The notes: generated by a model from the letters alone, not told the origin. Shown: positions 39,117-47,953, counted from the first letter of the stretch. The stretch: 64,000 nt of DNA from Polyangium sp. 6x1 (GCF_029946515.1 NZ_JARZHH010000034.1:53912-117911); one strand, 5' to 3'. Numbers and translations are program-made.

Positions 39117-39836
39117 CTAGCGCGTGAGGGGCTCGGGCGCCTGCTTGACGTGGCGCTCCCAGACGAGCTTGTTCGCGCCCTCGGCGACCCATCGATCTCG
39201 CACCTTCTTGGCGACGTCGCGGTGCTCGGTGGCGACGACGGCGAAAGCCTGGACGAGGCACGTGCCCGGGAAGGACTGGTAGGCGGCGACGGCGCCGACG
39301 TAGTCGTCGCGGCCGAGCAAGCTGTCGAGCCTGCCTTCGACGAGGTCGACGATCATGGGCCGGACCTCGGCGCCGACGCTCTGGGTCATGCGGACGCGCT
39401 GGCGCTCGCCGATGCGCACGCCGTTCGCGTCGGCGAGGGGCATCGCCATGTCGATGAACTTGGCGAGGCAAGCCTCGGGCTCGTTCGGGCCTTCGATGGT
39501 CGTGTACCAGATGGAAGCGACGGCGTAGTGGTCGTCGCCGTACCGATAGGAGGCGCGCGTCGGGTGGCCGAAGATGCGGACCCTGCGCCAGTTTTTCCAG
39601 TCGGCAAGGGGGACGTGGAGGGTGTTCCAGAAGTCCTTGCGATGGCCCCAGGGTTCGGCCGCGAGGCGGGCGAGGGCCGCGCTCTCGGGGTCGTCGGCGT
39701 CGCCGCCCGGGTTCTCGCGGGTGACGGTCTTGGGGGTCGGGGGCGCGCCGGGGGGCTGCTGCGTGTTCGTCTGGGACGCGCATCCCTCGGCAGCGAGGAG
39801 AAGAGCAAAAAGAGGAAGCAAACGCGACATCGACAT
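39117..39836 (-). CDS. Lipoprotein, 239 aa
   Basis: The signal peptide ends in Ala-Glu-Gly-Cys (Cys at about residue 19), fitting a lipobox. A Gln/Pro linker leads to a globular domain with Trp-rich motifs (Lys-Asp-Phe-Trp-Asn-Thr-Leu-His; Asp-Trp-Lys-Asn-Trp-Arg-Arg-Val-Arg-Ile-Phe-Gly) and a repeated Tyr/Asp region (Tyr-Arg-Tyr-Gly-Asp-Asp-His). Its family is not recognised. It is probably anchored on the periplasmic face of a membrane. The start at 39836 is set by the signal peptide. Confidence 0.78.
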   Translation of the reverse strand: MSMSRLLPLFALLLAAEGCASQTNTQQPPGAPPTPKTVTRENPGGDADDPESAALARLAAEPWGHRKDFWNTLHVPLADWKNWRRVRIFGHPTRASYRYGDDHYAVASIWYTTIEGPNEPEACLAKFIDMAMPLADANGVRIGERQRVRMTQSVGAEVRPMIVDLVEGRLDSLLGRDDYVGAVAAYQSFPGTCLVQAFAVVATEHRDVAKKVRDRWVAEGANKLVWERHVKQAPEPLTR

Positions 39837-39975
39837 GGCGAGCCCCTCGGGGTGAGCGAGCCTCAAGGCTAGCAGGTAGACGGAGGCCGCGCGGGGAGCA
39901 CGCAGGGGGGCGCGCGGGATCGGGGACGTTGCGCGCGGCGTCGGGGAGGCCGCGGGCGAGGTCGGGGAGCTTGCG

Positions 39976-40248
39976 ATCGAGGTCGCGGAGCTCGTGGTCG
40001 AGGTCGCGGACGTCGTGGTCGAGGTCGGAGACGTCGTGGTCGAGGTCGGAGACGTCGTGGTCGAGGTCGGAGACGTCGTGGTCGAGGTCGGAGACGTCGT
40101 GGTCGAGGTCGGAGACGTCGTGGTCGAGGTCGGAGACGTCGTGGTCGAGGTCGCGGACGTCGTGGTCGAGGTCGGAGACGTCGTGGTCGAGGTCGCGGAC
40201 GTCGTGGTCGAGGTCGGAGACGTCGTGGTCGAAGGCGTGGACCTTGCG
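39976..40248. repeat. 21-bp minisatellite, about 11 exact-type copies plus flanks
   Basis: Units of the type GTCGAGGTCGGAGACGTCGTG repeat at exactly 21-bp spacing from about 39997 to 40227, with one degenerate unit on each side. Variation is limited to a G-to-C change at one position in some units. The repeat has no stop codon in any of six frames. It fills most of the 420-bp gap between the lipoprotein start (39836) and the Uma2 stop (40257); 39837-39975 shows nothing else. Confidence 0.9.
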
Positions 40249-40256
40249 GACGTGGT

Positions 40257-41114
40257 CTACAGCTTGCCACCACGAAGCCGATCGAGCTCTGCCTGCAGCG
40301 CAGCCGCTCGCTGTTCGGCTTCGTCGGCCCGCTTGCGCTCCCCCTCGGCCCGCTTGCGTTCCTCCTTGGCCCGCTTGCGTTCCTCTTTGATCTGACGCTT
40401 CGCTTCTTCCAGGGCGCGCTCGTCCTCCTCGCGTCGATGCACGAGGCCGTCCACCATCGACTCCAGCTGGCCGATGATCTCCTCCGATTCCAGGAGCGGC
40501 GTGCCTCCGACGACGAACCGCAGGCGGCCCTCCACGAGCATCAATTCGAGCCCCAGCAGCGCGGACGCATAACGCCCTCCCTGCGGCACGATGGGCTGGT
40601 AGACGCGCGCCCCCGAGGACGCGAGCCGGTGCCCGCGCAGGCTCAGCCGGCCACGGTCGAAGACGAAATACTCCGGGATTCCCAGCTCGGCGTAGAGCGC
40701 GACGTTGCGCTCGTGATCCTTTCGCTTGTCGCCCTCGACGTGCACTTCGAGCACGAAATCGAGCCCCCTGCCTTCGTCGGCGACGACCCACTTGCTCCGC
40801 GGATGCGGGTCGACGTCGAGGACGGCCAGGACATCGGGCACGATGCGCGGGCGGTCGGGGTAATACGTCGCGAGCTCCGACGAGAGGTAGACCCTGCGCC
40901 CCGTGCGGCGGAAGAAGCGGCCGAGCGCATCGAGCGTGCGCTCCTTGGCCTCGCGGTGCGGGTCGCCCTCGGGCGCCATGATGTCGATGGGGACGTCCGC
41001 CGGGAGCATGGCGACGACGCGGCGCCGCTCCTCCGCGGACAGGGAATCCCAGACCTCTTCGGGAGGGGCGCGCGGGTCCTCGGGGTCGACGGTGTACGCG
41101 ACCGGCTGCCTCAT
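40257..41114 (-). CDS. Uma2 family endonuclease with C-terminal coiled coil
   Basis: The 285-residue protein matches the Uma2 (PD-(D/E)XK) family: Ile-Val-Pro-Asp-Val-Leu, Phe-Val-Leu-Glu-Val-His-Val-Glu-Gly-Asp-Lys-Arg-Lys-Asp-His-Glu-Arg-Asn and the end Ile-Pro-Glu-Tyr-Phe-Val-Phe-Asp are the core. After about residue 220 there is a long charged helix with near-repeats of Lys-Glu-Glu-Arg-Lys-Arg-Ala, a coiled coil typical of Uma2 proteins in cyanobacteria and myxobacteria. Activity on a specific DNA is unproven. It lies directly next to the 21-bp minisatellite that follows its stop. Confidence 0.85.
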   Translation of the reverse strand: MRQPVAYTVDPEDPRAPPEEVWDSLSAEERRRVVAMLPADVPIDIMAPEGDPHREAKERTLDALGRFFRRTGRRVYLSSELATYYPDRPRIVPDVLAVLDVDPHPRSKWVVADEGRGLDFVLEVHVEGDKRKDHERNVALYAELGIPEYFVFDRGRLSLRGHRLASSGARVYQPIVPQGGRYASALLGLELMLVEGRLRFVVGGTPLLESEEIIGQLESMVDGLVHRREEDERALEEAKRQIKEERKRAKEERKRAEGERKRADEAEQRAAALQAELDRLRGGKL

Positions 41115-41212
41115 GGGGGGAAACGTAGCATGTCGTGCTTCACGACACGCGCTCTCCGGCCGCTCGTCACGAGGCTCTCGGGGCAGGGCCCGGGGCGCGA
41201 TAAGATCCGCCC

Positions 41213-42391
41213 ATGATACGTTCATTCCTTCGCGTTTCCTCGATGGGGATCACGGCCGTGCTCGTGTCTAGCTGCGTCGACGATGGTTACGACGAATATG
41301 CGCCGAAGCCCCCGCCGAACCTCGCCTGCGCCGCGATCCCCTGCGGAGGCAGCGGGGACGCGTGCGAGCCGTTCGTCATCGAGCCAAACGTCGTCATGGG
41401 AGGCTTGAGCTCGGACGCCGAGTCGATCGTCATCCGGCAATACGCGACGCCCGGCTCGATTCGACGCTTGCCGAAGCCCGGATGCTCCGTGCCGCTCCTC
41501 GACGTCGGCGGCCTGCGGCTCGAGTGGGCCGTGGTCTCGCACGATTTCCTCGCGTGGACCCAGCGCGGCAACGAGTCGACATGCCTGGGGTCGAATCTCT
41601 CCTGGTGCGACCCGAGGCACTGCGAGCCCGACGTGATCCCCGTGCTCGGCGAACAACCCGAATTCGAGAAGCTCGCCGGTCTCGCGCTCGGCGGCGATTA
41701 CCTTTACTACATGCTCACCGACGGGCTCGTCGGGCGGGTGGCGAAGGGCACGACGAACTACGAGGCGCTCTGGATCGACCCGGAATACAAGGAGGGAATG
41801 GCGGCCTCGATGCTCTTCGACATCCGCTACAGCGACGGCCGCCTCTATTTCACGCGCTTCGCGCTGGGGGACGACGTCCCGAGCTCATGCGACGACGGCG
41901 AGAAGGCACAGACGGGCGCGGTGTACGCGATCGATCCGTCCGTCGGCGTGGGCGTGGAGGAGAAGGCGCTCGTGAAGGGCATCGATTACGTGACGAGCCT
42001 CGACGTCTCGAAGGAATACGTGTTTTTCTTCGCGCAGGGCAGCGCGCTCCTGAACCGCGTCTCGAAGGACGGCGGGGCGTTCGAGTCGTTCGCGCCGAGC
42101 GGCGAGCTCGTCTTCTCCGATGCGGCGACGGACTTCGGGCTCGCGGTGTTGCCGCCGATCGAGGTCAGCGGAGATTGGGTCTATTTCGGCGCCTCGACCG
42201 CGGGCGGAGGAAAGGCGATCGCGCGGCTGCCCGTGGGCGGATCGAACTGGGGGAGCCAGGAGGCCGAGATCGTCGTGCGGCCGACCGGGCCGTTCCATTT
42301 CACGGTCGACGACGAGGCGCTCTACTGGATCGAATGCGAGACGAACGCGGCGTGCTCGAACGGACGCCTCAAGGCGCTCAGCCTCAAGTGA
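41213..42391 (+). CDS. Lipoprotein with propeller-like repeats, 392 aa
   Basis: The signal ends Val-Ser-Ser-Cys (about residue 21), compatible with a lipobox. The mature protein has Cys-containing motifs early (Cys-Ala-Ala-Ile-Pro-Cys-Gly; Trp-Cys-Asp-Pro-Arg-His-Cys-Glu-Pro-Asp) and strands with Tyr-Leu-Tyr-Tyr, Leu-Tyr-Phe-Thr, Val-Phe-Phe-Phe and Val-Tyr-Phe-Gly at about 45-residue spacing, suggesting a beta-propeller. A short fragment similar to residues around the Trp-Cys-Asp-Pro-Arg motif is found as a remnant at 52296-52373. Its stop overlaps the convergent gene by 8 bp. Confidence 0.8.
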   Translation: MIRSFLRVSSMGITAVLVSSCVDDGYDEYAPKPPPNLACAAIPCGGSGDACEPFVIEPNVVMGGLSSDAESIVIRQYATPGSIRRLPKPGCSVPLLDVGGLRLEWAVVSHDFLAWTQRGNESTCLGSNLSWCDPRHCEPDVIPVLGEQPEFEKLAGLALGGDYLYYMLTDGLVGRVAKGTTNYEALWIDPEYKEGMAASMLFDIRYSDGRLYFTRFALGDDVPSSCDDGEKAQTGAVYAIDPSVGVGVEEKALVKGIDYVTSLDVSKEYVFFFAQGSALLNRVSKDGGAFESFAPSGELVFSDAATDFGLAVLPPIEVSGDWVYFGASTAGGGKAIARLPVGGSNWGSQEAEIVVRPTGPFHFTVDDEALYWIECETNAACSNGRLKALSLK

Positions 42392-43037
42392 GGACGTAGA
42401 GCGACGAGACGGTGTTCGTCAGGTGCAGGTAGGCGACGTCGATGGCGGCGACGTTCTGCCAGCCCGTGATGAGGTTCGTGATCCTGCCGAGCTCGGCCTG
42501 GCCATTCTGCGTGTTGTCGACGTGGCCGCTCACGAGGTACGCCGTGTAAGGCGAGTTCGGCAAATACCACAAACGGTCGGTCGCGCGCCCCGCCCCGATA
42601 CGCTTGTGATCGAGCGTGACGGTGCCGAACACCTCGGTGCCTCGCCCGCCGGAGCCGCCGTCGCGCCACAGGTTTTTGAAGACGCCCTTCGTGATGTTGC
42701 TGAAGTTTGCGAGGATGCTCTCGATGCCGCCGGGCATGATCTTGCCGACGACGAAGTGCGGGCTGCCCTTCGCCTTGTCCTTCGGCAGGCCCGGGTAGTT
42801 CTTGTTGCCAATCGCCTTCGTTCCGGCCCAGTTGCCGTGGATCACGTTGTAGGGGACGACGACGTCCTCTTTCACGCTCTTGTGCCAGGCGCCGTCCTTG
42901 AGGCCCTGCCCTTTGAGGTTGGCCCACCGCGTCTTCACGTCGAGGTTGATACCGGCTTTGTTCACCGCCGCTTCGATCTCGGTGATCCAGTCCTTCAGCG
43001 GTTTGCGGTCCTCGGGCATCGAGAGGGCAGCGGGCAT
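42384..43037 (-). CDS. Hypothetical protein, 217 aa
   Basis: A GAGGAG site precedes the start on the minus strand. The product is soluble with no signal peptide, has Trp-rich and Gly/Asn-rich strands (Gly-Asn-Trp-Ala-Gly-Thr-Lys-Ala-Ile-Gly-Asn-Lys-Asn-Tyr-Pro-Gly) and looks like a compact globular protein. No family is recognised. It overlaps the upstream convergent lipoprotein gene end by 8 bp. Confidence 0.65.
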   Translation of the reverse strand: MPAALSMPEDRKPLKDWITEIEAAVNKAGINLDVKTRWANLKGQGLKDGAWHKSVKEDVVVPYNVIHGNWAGTKAIGNKNYPGLPKDKAKGSPHFVVGKIMPGGIESILANFSNITKGVFKNLWRDGGSGGRGTEVFGTVTLDHKRIGAGRATDRLWYLPNSPYTAYLVSGHVDNTQNGQAELGRITNLITGWQNVAAIDVAYLHLTNTVSSLYVLT

Positions 43038-43229
43038 GGTGGGCTCCTCGTGGGTTCGTCCTAGCAGAGAAGGTAGCAGGAGACGGAGGTCGCGTGGGGA
43101 GCACGCACAGGGGAGGGCGCGAGATCGCGGAGGTGACGCGGAGCGTCGGGACGTCCGGCAGCGTCGGCTCCATTCGATGCGCTCCCGCCATGGAGCGTGA
43201 TACGATCAAAGGCCCGACATCCCCCGCGC

Positions 43230-44534
43230 ATGAGCACGGACAGCGCCCCCAAGATCCCCGCAGAGCCGGGCGACGTCATCGCGGACAAGTACCGCGTCGA
43301 GCGCGTGATCGGGAAAGGCGGCATGGGCCTCGTGGTCGAGGCCCATCACATGACGCTGCCGCAACGCGTGGCGATCAAGATCCTCCTGCCCGAGGCCGCC
43401 AAGCAAGGCGACGCCGTGGAGCGATTTCTCCGCGAGGCGCGCGCCGCCGTGTCGATCCAGAGCGAGCACGTCGCGCGCGTGATGGACCTCGGCACGCTCG
43501 CGTCGGGTTTGCCGTACATGGTGATGGAGCTGCTCACCGGCGCCGATCTGCAAGAGATCGTGCGGCAGCGCGGGCCCTTGCCCATCGCGCAGGCGATCGA
43601 CGTGGTGCTGCAAGCGTCGGAGGCCATCGCCGAGGCGCACGTGCTCGGCATCATTCATCGCGACCTCAAGCCCGCGAACATCTTCGTCGGCACGCGGCCC
43701 GATGGATCGCCGCTCGTGAAGGTGCTCGATTTTGGCCTCGCCAAGGCGACGAGGGCCGACGCGCTTTACACGAGCCTCACCGCGGCCCATGTGATCATCG
43801 GCTCGCCGTTTTACATGTCGCCCGAGCAGATCCGCGGGCTCAAAGGGCTCGACGCGCGCACCGACATCTGGGCCCTCGGCGTCATCCTGTACCAGATCCT
43901 CACCGGCAAGCGCCCCTTCGAGGCCGACGCGACGCACGCGCTTTTCCTGAGGATCGGCGGTGATCCGCCCGCCCCGCCGCGCTGGCACAGGTCCGAGATC
44001 TCCGCGGGGCTCGAAGCCGTCGTGCTGCAATGCCTCGAAAAAAAGCCGAACGATCGCCCGCAGTCGGTCGCCGACCTCGCGCGGCTCCTGCTCCCGTTCG
44101 CCTCCGAGGAGGGGCGCATTTCGGTGGAGCGCATTCATCGCCTGCAAGGCGTCGTGCCGCCCGAGCGCCCGCCCTCGATCGTCGAGGGGACCCAAAAGGG
44201 CGCGGCCCTGGAGCAGGCCGCAAGGCAAGCCTTCGGCGAGGTCTCGCTGTCGGACGACGCGATGACGTTGCGACAACCAGCCAAAGCGCCTCCACCCGAG
44301 GTGCCCGCCGCGCCGCCCGCGCCTGCGCCCGCGCTCGCAGCACCCGCGGCACACGTCGAGGAGCCGAACGCGCGAAACGGCGCGACGGTGGTGATTCCGA
44401 AGGTTGCGCCGATGCCTCCCGCTCCCCTCGTCGAGCCGCCGACGTCGAGCTCGCGTGGGCTCGTCGGGGTCGTCGTGGCCGCGATCGTGGCCCTCGTCGT
44501 GATCGCTGCGGTGCTCGCCTCGCGCGCGTGGTGA
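43230..44534 (+). CDS. Ser/Thr protein kinase with C-terminal membrane anchor
   Basis: The 434-residue protein has a complete Hanks-type kinase domain (about 20-295): Gly-Lys-Gly-Gly-Met-Gly at 28-33, Val-Ala-Ile-Lys with Lys50, His-Arg-Asp-Leu-Lys-Pro-Ala-Asn at 143-150 (Asp145), Asp-Phe-Gly at 167-169, and Ser-Pro-Glu-Gln in the activation segment. A Pro/Ala-rich linker and one C-terminal membrane helix (about 410-430) follow, as in many myxobacterial kinases. It would act at the inner membrane facing the cytoplasm. The gene is followed 15 bp later by a DUF2169 gene, so it may control the neighbouring T6SS island; this is inference. Confidence 0.93.
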   Translation: MSTDSAPKIPAEPGDVIADKYRVERVIGKGGMGLVVEAHHMTLPQRVAIKILLPEAAKQGDAVERFLREARAAVSIQSEHVARVMDLGTLASGLPYMVMELLTGADLQEIVRQRGPLPIAQAIDVVLQASEAIAEAHVLGIIHRDLKPANIFVGTRPDGSPLVKVLDFGLAKATRADALYTSLTAAHVIIGSPFYMSPEQIRGLKGLDARTDIWALGVILYQILTGKRPFEADATHALFLRIGGDPPAPPRWHRSEISAGLEAVVLQCLEKKPNDRPQSVADLARLLLPFASEEGRISVERIHRLQGVVPPERPPSIVEGTQKGAALEQAARQAFGEVSLSDDAMTLRQPAKAPPPEVPAAPPAPAPALAAPAAHVEEPNARNGATVVIPKVAPMPPAPLVEPPTSSSRGLVGVVVAAIVALVVIAAVLASRAW

Positions 44535-44549
44535 TACCGTCGGCGGGCC

Positions 44550-46832
44550 ATGGACGTCGTCGCTCAAGGTCCGCTCCCCGTCGCCTCGCTCCTCTGGCAG
44601 TCGCGTCCCGGCACCTGGGCGCTCACGGTCGTCTGCAAGGCGACGTTCTTGCTCGTGCCCACCGAGGCCCAGCTCGCGCCGGAGCAAGACCCCGTCGTCG
44701 AGCAGGACGAGCACTGGGACGACGACGAGTCGCGGAGCCTGCGCGCCGCGAGCGACATGGCCCCGCTCAAGCAACGCGCCGACGTGGTGCTCGTGGGCAT
44801 GGCCTTCGCGCCCGAAGGGCACCCCACGCGCTCGTTCGTGGCGCGGATGCTCGTGGGCGATGTCGACAAGTCGATCGAGGTCTTCTGCGACAGGTCCTTC
44901 TCGCTCGACGGCGTGCTGCAAGAGGGGCCGCGGATCACGCGCATGTCCCTGCGCTACGAGCGCGCCGGCGGAGGGCCGGACACCTGGAACCCCGCGGGCA
45001 TGCGGCCCGACGCGCGGGATCGGCAAGGCCGCGTCGCCGTCCCCAATTTGCAGCCGCTCGACAAGGTGGTGCGTGGTCCCGGGGATCTGCTCACGCCCAT
45101 CGGCTTCGGCCCCCTCGCGGCGCGCTGGCCGTCGCGGCAGCAGAAGCTCGGTCGTCACGCAGGTCGATGGACGCCCGCGGAGCTCTCGCGCGCGCCGGCG
45201 CCGGAGGACGTGGAGCTCGCGTACTTTCAGGTCGCGCCGCCTGATCAGCAGGTCGACGTGCTGCGCGACAACGAGCGCATCGTGCTCGACAACCTGCACC
45301 CGAAGCACGCGCATCTCGTGACGAGCCTGCCGGGCCTCAAGCCGAAGGCCGTGCTCTCGGGTCGAGAGGGCGGTCCACGCGTGATCCCCATGCGCGCCGA
45401 TACGCTGGTGATCGACACGGAGCGCGCGGCCCTCGTGGTGACGTGGCGGGCGCAAATCCCGCTGCGAAGCGCGCAGGAAGAGGGACGCGTAACCGTCAGC
45501 CTGGAGCACGCGGAGAAGGAGCCTCTGCCACGCGAGGAGATGGGCAAGACGGCGGCGTTCGTCCGCGACGAGGAAGGGCCGGCCACGTTGCCCTTCAAGG
45601 CGACCTCGCCGGACGCGGTCGTCACCTTCGCGCCGGCGCCGCCGCGATCGCCGCTCGATCGGCCACCTTCGGAGGGGACGATGGCCATCGATTCGGGGGA
45701 GCTGCCTTCCCCCGCGGCGGCGCTCCCCTTCGCGGCGACGACGCCGTCGCAGAGCCCGATCACGCAAGGCCCGAAGCCACCTGCGTTGATCTTCGCGACG
45801 CCCGCGCCCGAGCCCGCGCCGGCGGCGAGCCCGTGGGCGAGCGGGGTGCCGCAGGTGCCTTCGCCGGAGGCGCCGGGGACGGCAGCACATGCGCGGGAGG
45901 GATTCGTTGCTCCTCGAAAGACCATCGGCGAGGCCGTGGTCGAGGGCGGGCTGCCGGTCGCGGTCGCGGCCGGAAGCGCGACGCCTGCCGTCGAGGCGCC
46001 GGGCTTCACGGTCGCGTCGGCGACGTATCGAGGCGCGGATCGAGGTGACGTGCTCGTGCTCGCGTGGCTCGATCGGCAGAGCATGCCGCGCGTCGTGCGC
46101 AAGCGCGCGTGGCAGCCGATCCTCGACGCGCTCGAGGAGCAGCCCATCGATCCCGAGACCGACGATCCGGCGCTCTCCAGGGATCCGGCCGAGATCCAGG
46201 AGCGAGCGCAGGCGCACGTGATCCTCGATCGTGGTGTGCCGGTGGGCTTCGAAGGCCTGCTCGACCTGGCGGTGCGGGCGGCGAAGAAGCGGGGGCACGC
46301 CGTGGCGCCGATCGAGCTATGCGAAGGGGATCTCGCGTTGCACTTCGACGAGATCGAGGCGCTGCGGACGACGAAGGCGACGGCGATGCCCTTCGCGCAG
46401 GGCCATGAGGCGCTCACGGCCGCCGTCCGGGAGGCCGACGAATTCGTCGGCTCGCCGGGCTACGAGAATGCGCGGGTGCTCGCGGAGCGCATGACCGGCA
46501 AGATCTTCGACAAGTTCGCGCTGACCTCACACGCGCTCGCGGGCGACGACCTCGCCAAGCTGGTCGCGCGTTCGCTCGCCGAGGGGCGGCATTACCAGCG
46601 GCGCCGATTGCTGGGCGGCTGGCACCTGCGCGCGCTGTTGCACGTGCCGGGCGAGCGGCACCCGATCGTGGTGTACTTGCCGGCGGAGATCGCCGAGCAG
46701 CTGCCGCTGTTTTCGCGTTTCCCGGTGCGGCTCCTGGTCGAGGTCCATTTCGCGGTGGACCCGGAGGAGAAGCTTCCGATTGTGCTGCGTGCGGTGGCGC
46801 TGGGGCGGGTGGTGCGATTGCCGGAGGGGTGA
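44550..46832 (+). CDS. DUF2169 domain protein, T6SS-associated
   Basis: The 760-residue protein starts with a DUF2169 region (about 1-330), recognisable from Trp-Ala-Leu-Thr-Val-Val-Cys-Lys-Ala-Thr-Phe, the Asp-Glu-His-Trp-Asp-Asp-Asp block and Leu-Arg-Tyr-Glu-Arg-Ala-Gly-Gly. The middle is Pro/Ala-rich and flexible, and the C-terminal half is unassigned. DUF2169 genes commonly accompany VgrG/PAAR cassettes and T6SS effectors. It lies directly after the kinase and is convergent with the effector operon, ending 5 bp from it. Confidence 0.85.
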   Translation: MDVVAQGPLPVASLLWQSRPGTWALTVVCKATFLLVPTEAQLAPEQDPVVEQDEHWDDDESRSLRAASDMAPLKQRADVVLVGMAFAPEGHPTRSFVARMLVGDVDKSIEVFCDRSFSLDGVLQEGPRITRMSLRYERAGGGPDTWNPAGMRPDARDRQGRVAVPNLQPLDKVVRGPGDLLTPIGFGPLAARWPSRQQKLGRHAGRWTPAELSRAPAPEDVELAYFQVAPPDQQVDVLRDNERIVLDNLHPKHAHLVTSLPGLKPKAVLSGREGGPRVIPMRADTLVIDTERAALVVTWRAQIPLRSAQEEGRVTVSLEHAEKEPLPREEMGKTAAFVRDEEGPATLPFKATSPDAVVTFAPAPPRSPLDRPPSEGTMAIDSGELPSPAAALPFAATTPSQSPITQGPKPPALIFATPAPEPAPAASPWASGVPQVPSPEAPGTAAHAREGFVAPRKTIGEAVVEGGLPVAVAAGSATPAVEAPGFTVASATYRGADRGDVLVLAWLDRQSMPRVVRKRAWQPILDALEEQPIDPETDDPALSRDPAEIQERAQAHVILDRGVPVGFEGLLDLAVRAAKKRGHAVAPIELCEGDLALHFDEIEALRTTKATAMPFAQGHEALTAAVREADEFVGSPGYENARVLAERMTGKIFDKFALTSHALAGDDLAKLVARSLAEGRHYQRRRLLGGWHLRALLHVPGERHPIVVYLPAEIAEQLPLFSRFPVRLLVEVHFAVDPEEKLPIVLRAVALGRVVRLPEG

Positions 46833-46837
46833 GGAGC

Positions 46838-47572
46838 TCACTTCGGCATGGCGGCCTGACCACCCGAGGAAGGTACCCACTTCTTGCACGTGCGGCAGGG
46901 GCCGACGACGCGGTTGTCGGGGATGTGGAAGGCGATGAAATAACACCCCCTCAGATCGGGCGCCGTCTTGCCCTCCTTGTAGGCCTCGATGATGCACTCC
47001 ACTTCCGCGCAGTTCTTGCCGAAGGCCCAGTCGGATCGGTCGGCCTGATTCACGTCGGGGATCCGCTTCCAGATCGAGATGGGCACCTTGCCCTGCGCTC
47101 GACCATGGCCGCTCCTCCCGGCGTACCAGCGCTTGGTCTCCGTGTCCCACATCTCGCAAATCACGGTCGTCTCCTTTGTATTGAGCCGCTTCAATAATCT
47201 CGGTCGGGCCAGAGCGGCGGCTTCTTCGAGGGACGTCGGCGTGTTCAGGCGGTCCCTGAGCATCTCAACGTTGATCGTGACCTTTTGCGGAGCCAGGTAG
47301 GCGCGGTTGGTCCATTCGACGATCTCCTTGAGCTTGAATGGTGTCGTGACGTTCTCCGACCGCGCCAGGTCGACCGCATTCGCGAGGAGCTCTTGTCGGG
47401 TGGGGAGCAGGGATTTCCAGCGCACGGATGGGCACGGGACGAGCCCGCTCGGCCCCTCGGCCTCGAACACGAGAGACGAGGCGTTGATCATCCTGCGCGC
47501 GGCTCCGCCGACCGACGAGCTCGGCGTGGCCGTCCTCCCCGCGTTGTTGCCGCCGCCGTCGTCCTGCATCAT
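46838..47572 (-). CDS. Candidate T6SS effector with cytidine-deaminase-like zinc site
   Basis: The 244-residue protein has a disordered Gly/Ser/Thr N terminus, a helical middle, and a C-terminal domain (about 140-235) with Cys188-Ala-Glu190 in Lys-Asn-Cys-Ala-Glu-Val-Glu and Pro225-Cys226-Arg-Thr-Cys229. These are the zinc ligands and catalytic Glu of deaminase-fold toxins (YwqJ-like and related polymorphic toxin deaminases). The reaction would be deamination of a base in nucleic acid or of a nucleotide. It is the last gene of the vgrG operon and its ATG overlaps the previous stop by 4 bp. No immunity gene is identified. Confidence 0.7.
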   Translation of the reverse strand: MMQDDGGGNNAGRTATPSSSVGGAARRMINASSLVFEAEGPSGLVPCPSVRWKSLLPTRQELLANAVDLARSENVTTPFKLKEIVEWTNRAYLAPQKVTINVEMLRDRLNTPTSLEEAAALARPRLLKRLNTKETTVICEMWDTETKRWYAGRSGHGRAQGKVPISIWKRIPDVNQADRSDWAFGKNCAEVECIIEAYKEGKTAPDLRGCYFIAFHIPDNRVVGPCRTCKKWVPSSGGQAAMPK

Positions 47573-47949
47573 GGCGCATCTCCTTTCGCGCTCGCCTGCG
47601 CTGCCTCCTGCCACGCTTCATCTGGAATCCGCTCTTCCAGCAGGGCGATTCGCTCGTCCGGTGGCGTGGCTTCGTCCTCCAGCACCGCGCGCACCGCCGG
47701 ATGCTCGTGGAACGCCGGCCCCACGACGAGCGAGAGCCCCACGAACGCGGCCAACGTGGACGTCCACGTGAGGCCGAAGCTCCTCCCGCGCGAGATCCCG
47801 GACCGGACCGCCGCCCGCAGCGCCGTATCGTCGAGCGCCCGAATTTCTGCCGCGGGATGGGCGCGCAGGAAGGCGAAGATCCGCTCGACGAGCGCGTCCT
47901 CCACCAGCGGTTCGAAGGCCTTTCGCTGCCCCCGGCGCAACGTCAGCAT
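47569..47949 (-). CDS. Small T6SS-associated protein, 126 aa
   Basis: The protein starts Met-Leu-Thr-Leu-Arg-Arg-Gly-Gln and continues as helical segments, a pattern seen in small proteins placed next to DUF4123 genes in many VgrG clusters. A hydrophobic stretch (Thr-Leu-Ala-Ala-Phe-Val-Gly-Leu-Ser-Leu-Val-Val) at about residues 64-76 could be buried or membrane-associated. It begins 4 bp after the FHA-DUF4123 stop, and its own stop overlaps the effector start by 4 bp. It could be a chaperone, an immunity protein or a structural part; not decidable here. Confidence 0.6.
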   Translation of the reverse strand: MLTLRRGQRKAFEPLVEDALVERIFAFLRAHPAAEIRALDDTALRAAVRSGISRGRSFGLTWTSTLAAFVGLSLVVGPAFHEHPAVRAVLEDEATPPDERIALLEERIPDEAWQEAAQASAKGDAP

Positions 47950-47953
47950 CGTC

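Noticed and set aside
39976..40248. CRISPR array
   Set aside because: The 21-bp units are directly adjacent with no variable spacers and no cas genes nearby.
39994..40395. 133-residue plus-strand frame of Val-Glu-Val-Gly-Asp-Val-Val repeats
   Set aside because: It runs through the minisatellite and antisense to Uma2; no other coding evidence.
38851..40791. Long minus-strand frame with Asp-Leu-Asp-His-Asp-Val repeats
   Set aside because: The repeat is open in all frames, and the frame overlaps Uma2 and the lipoprotein gene out of phase. Listed as a minisatellite instead.
43206..46298. 1030-residue minus-strand open frame over kinase and DUF2169 genes
   Set aside because: Arg/His-rich shadow of two recognisable plus-strand proteins.
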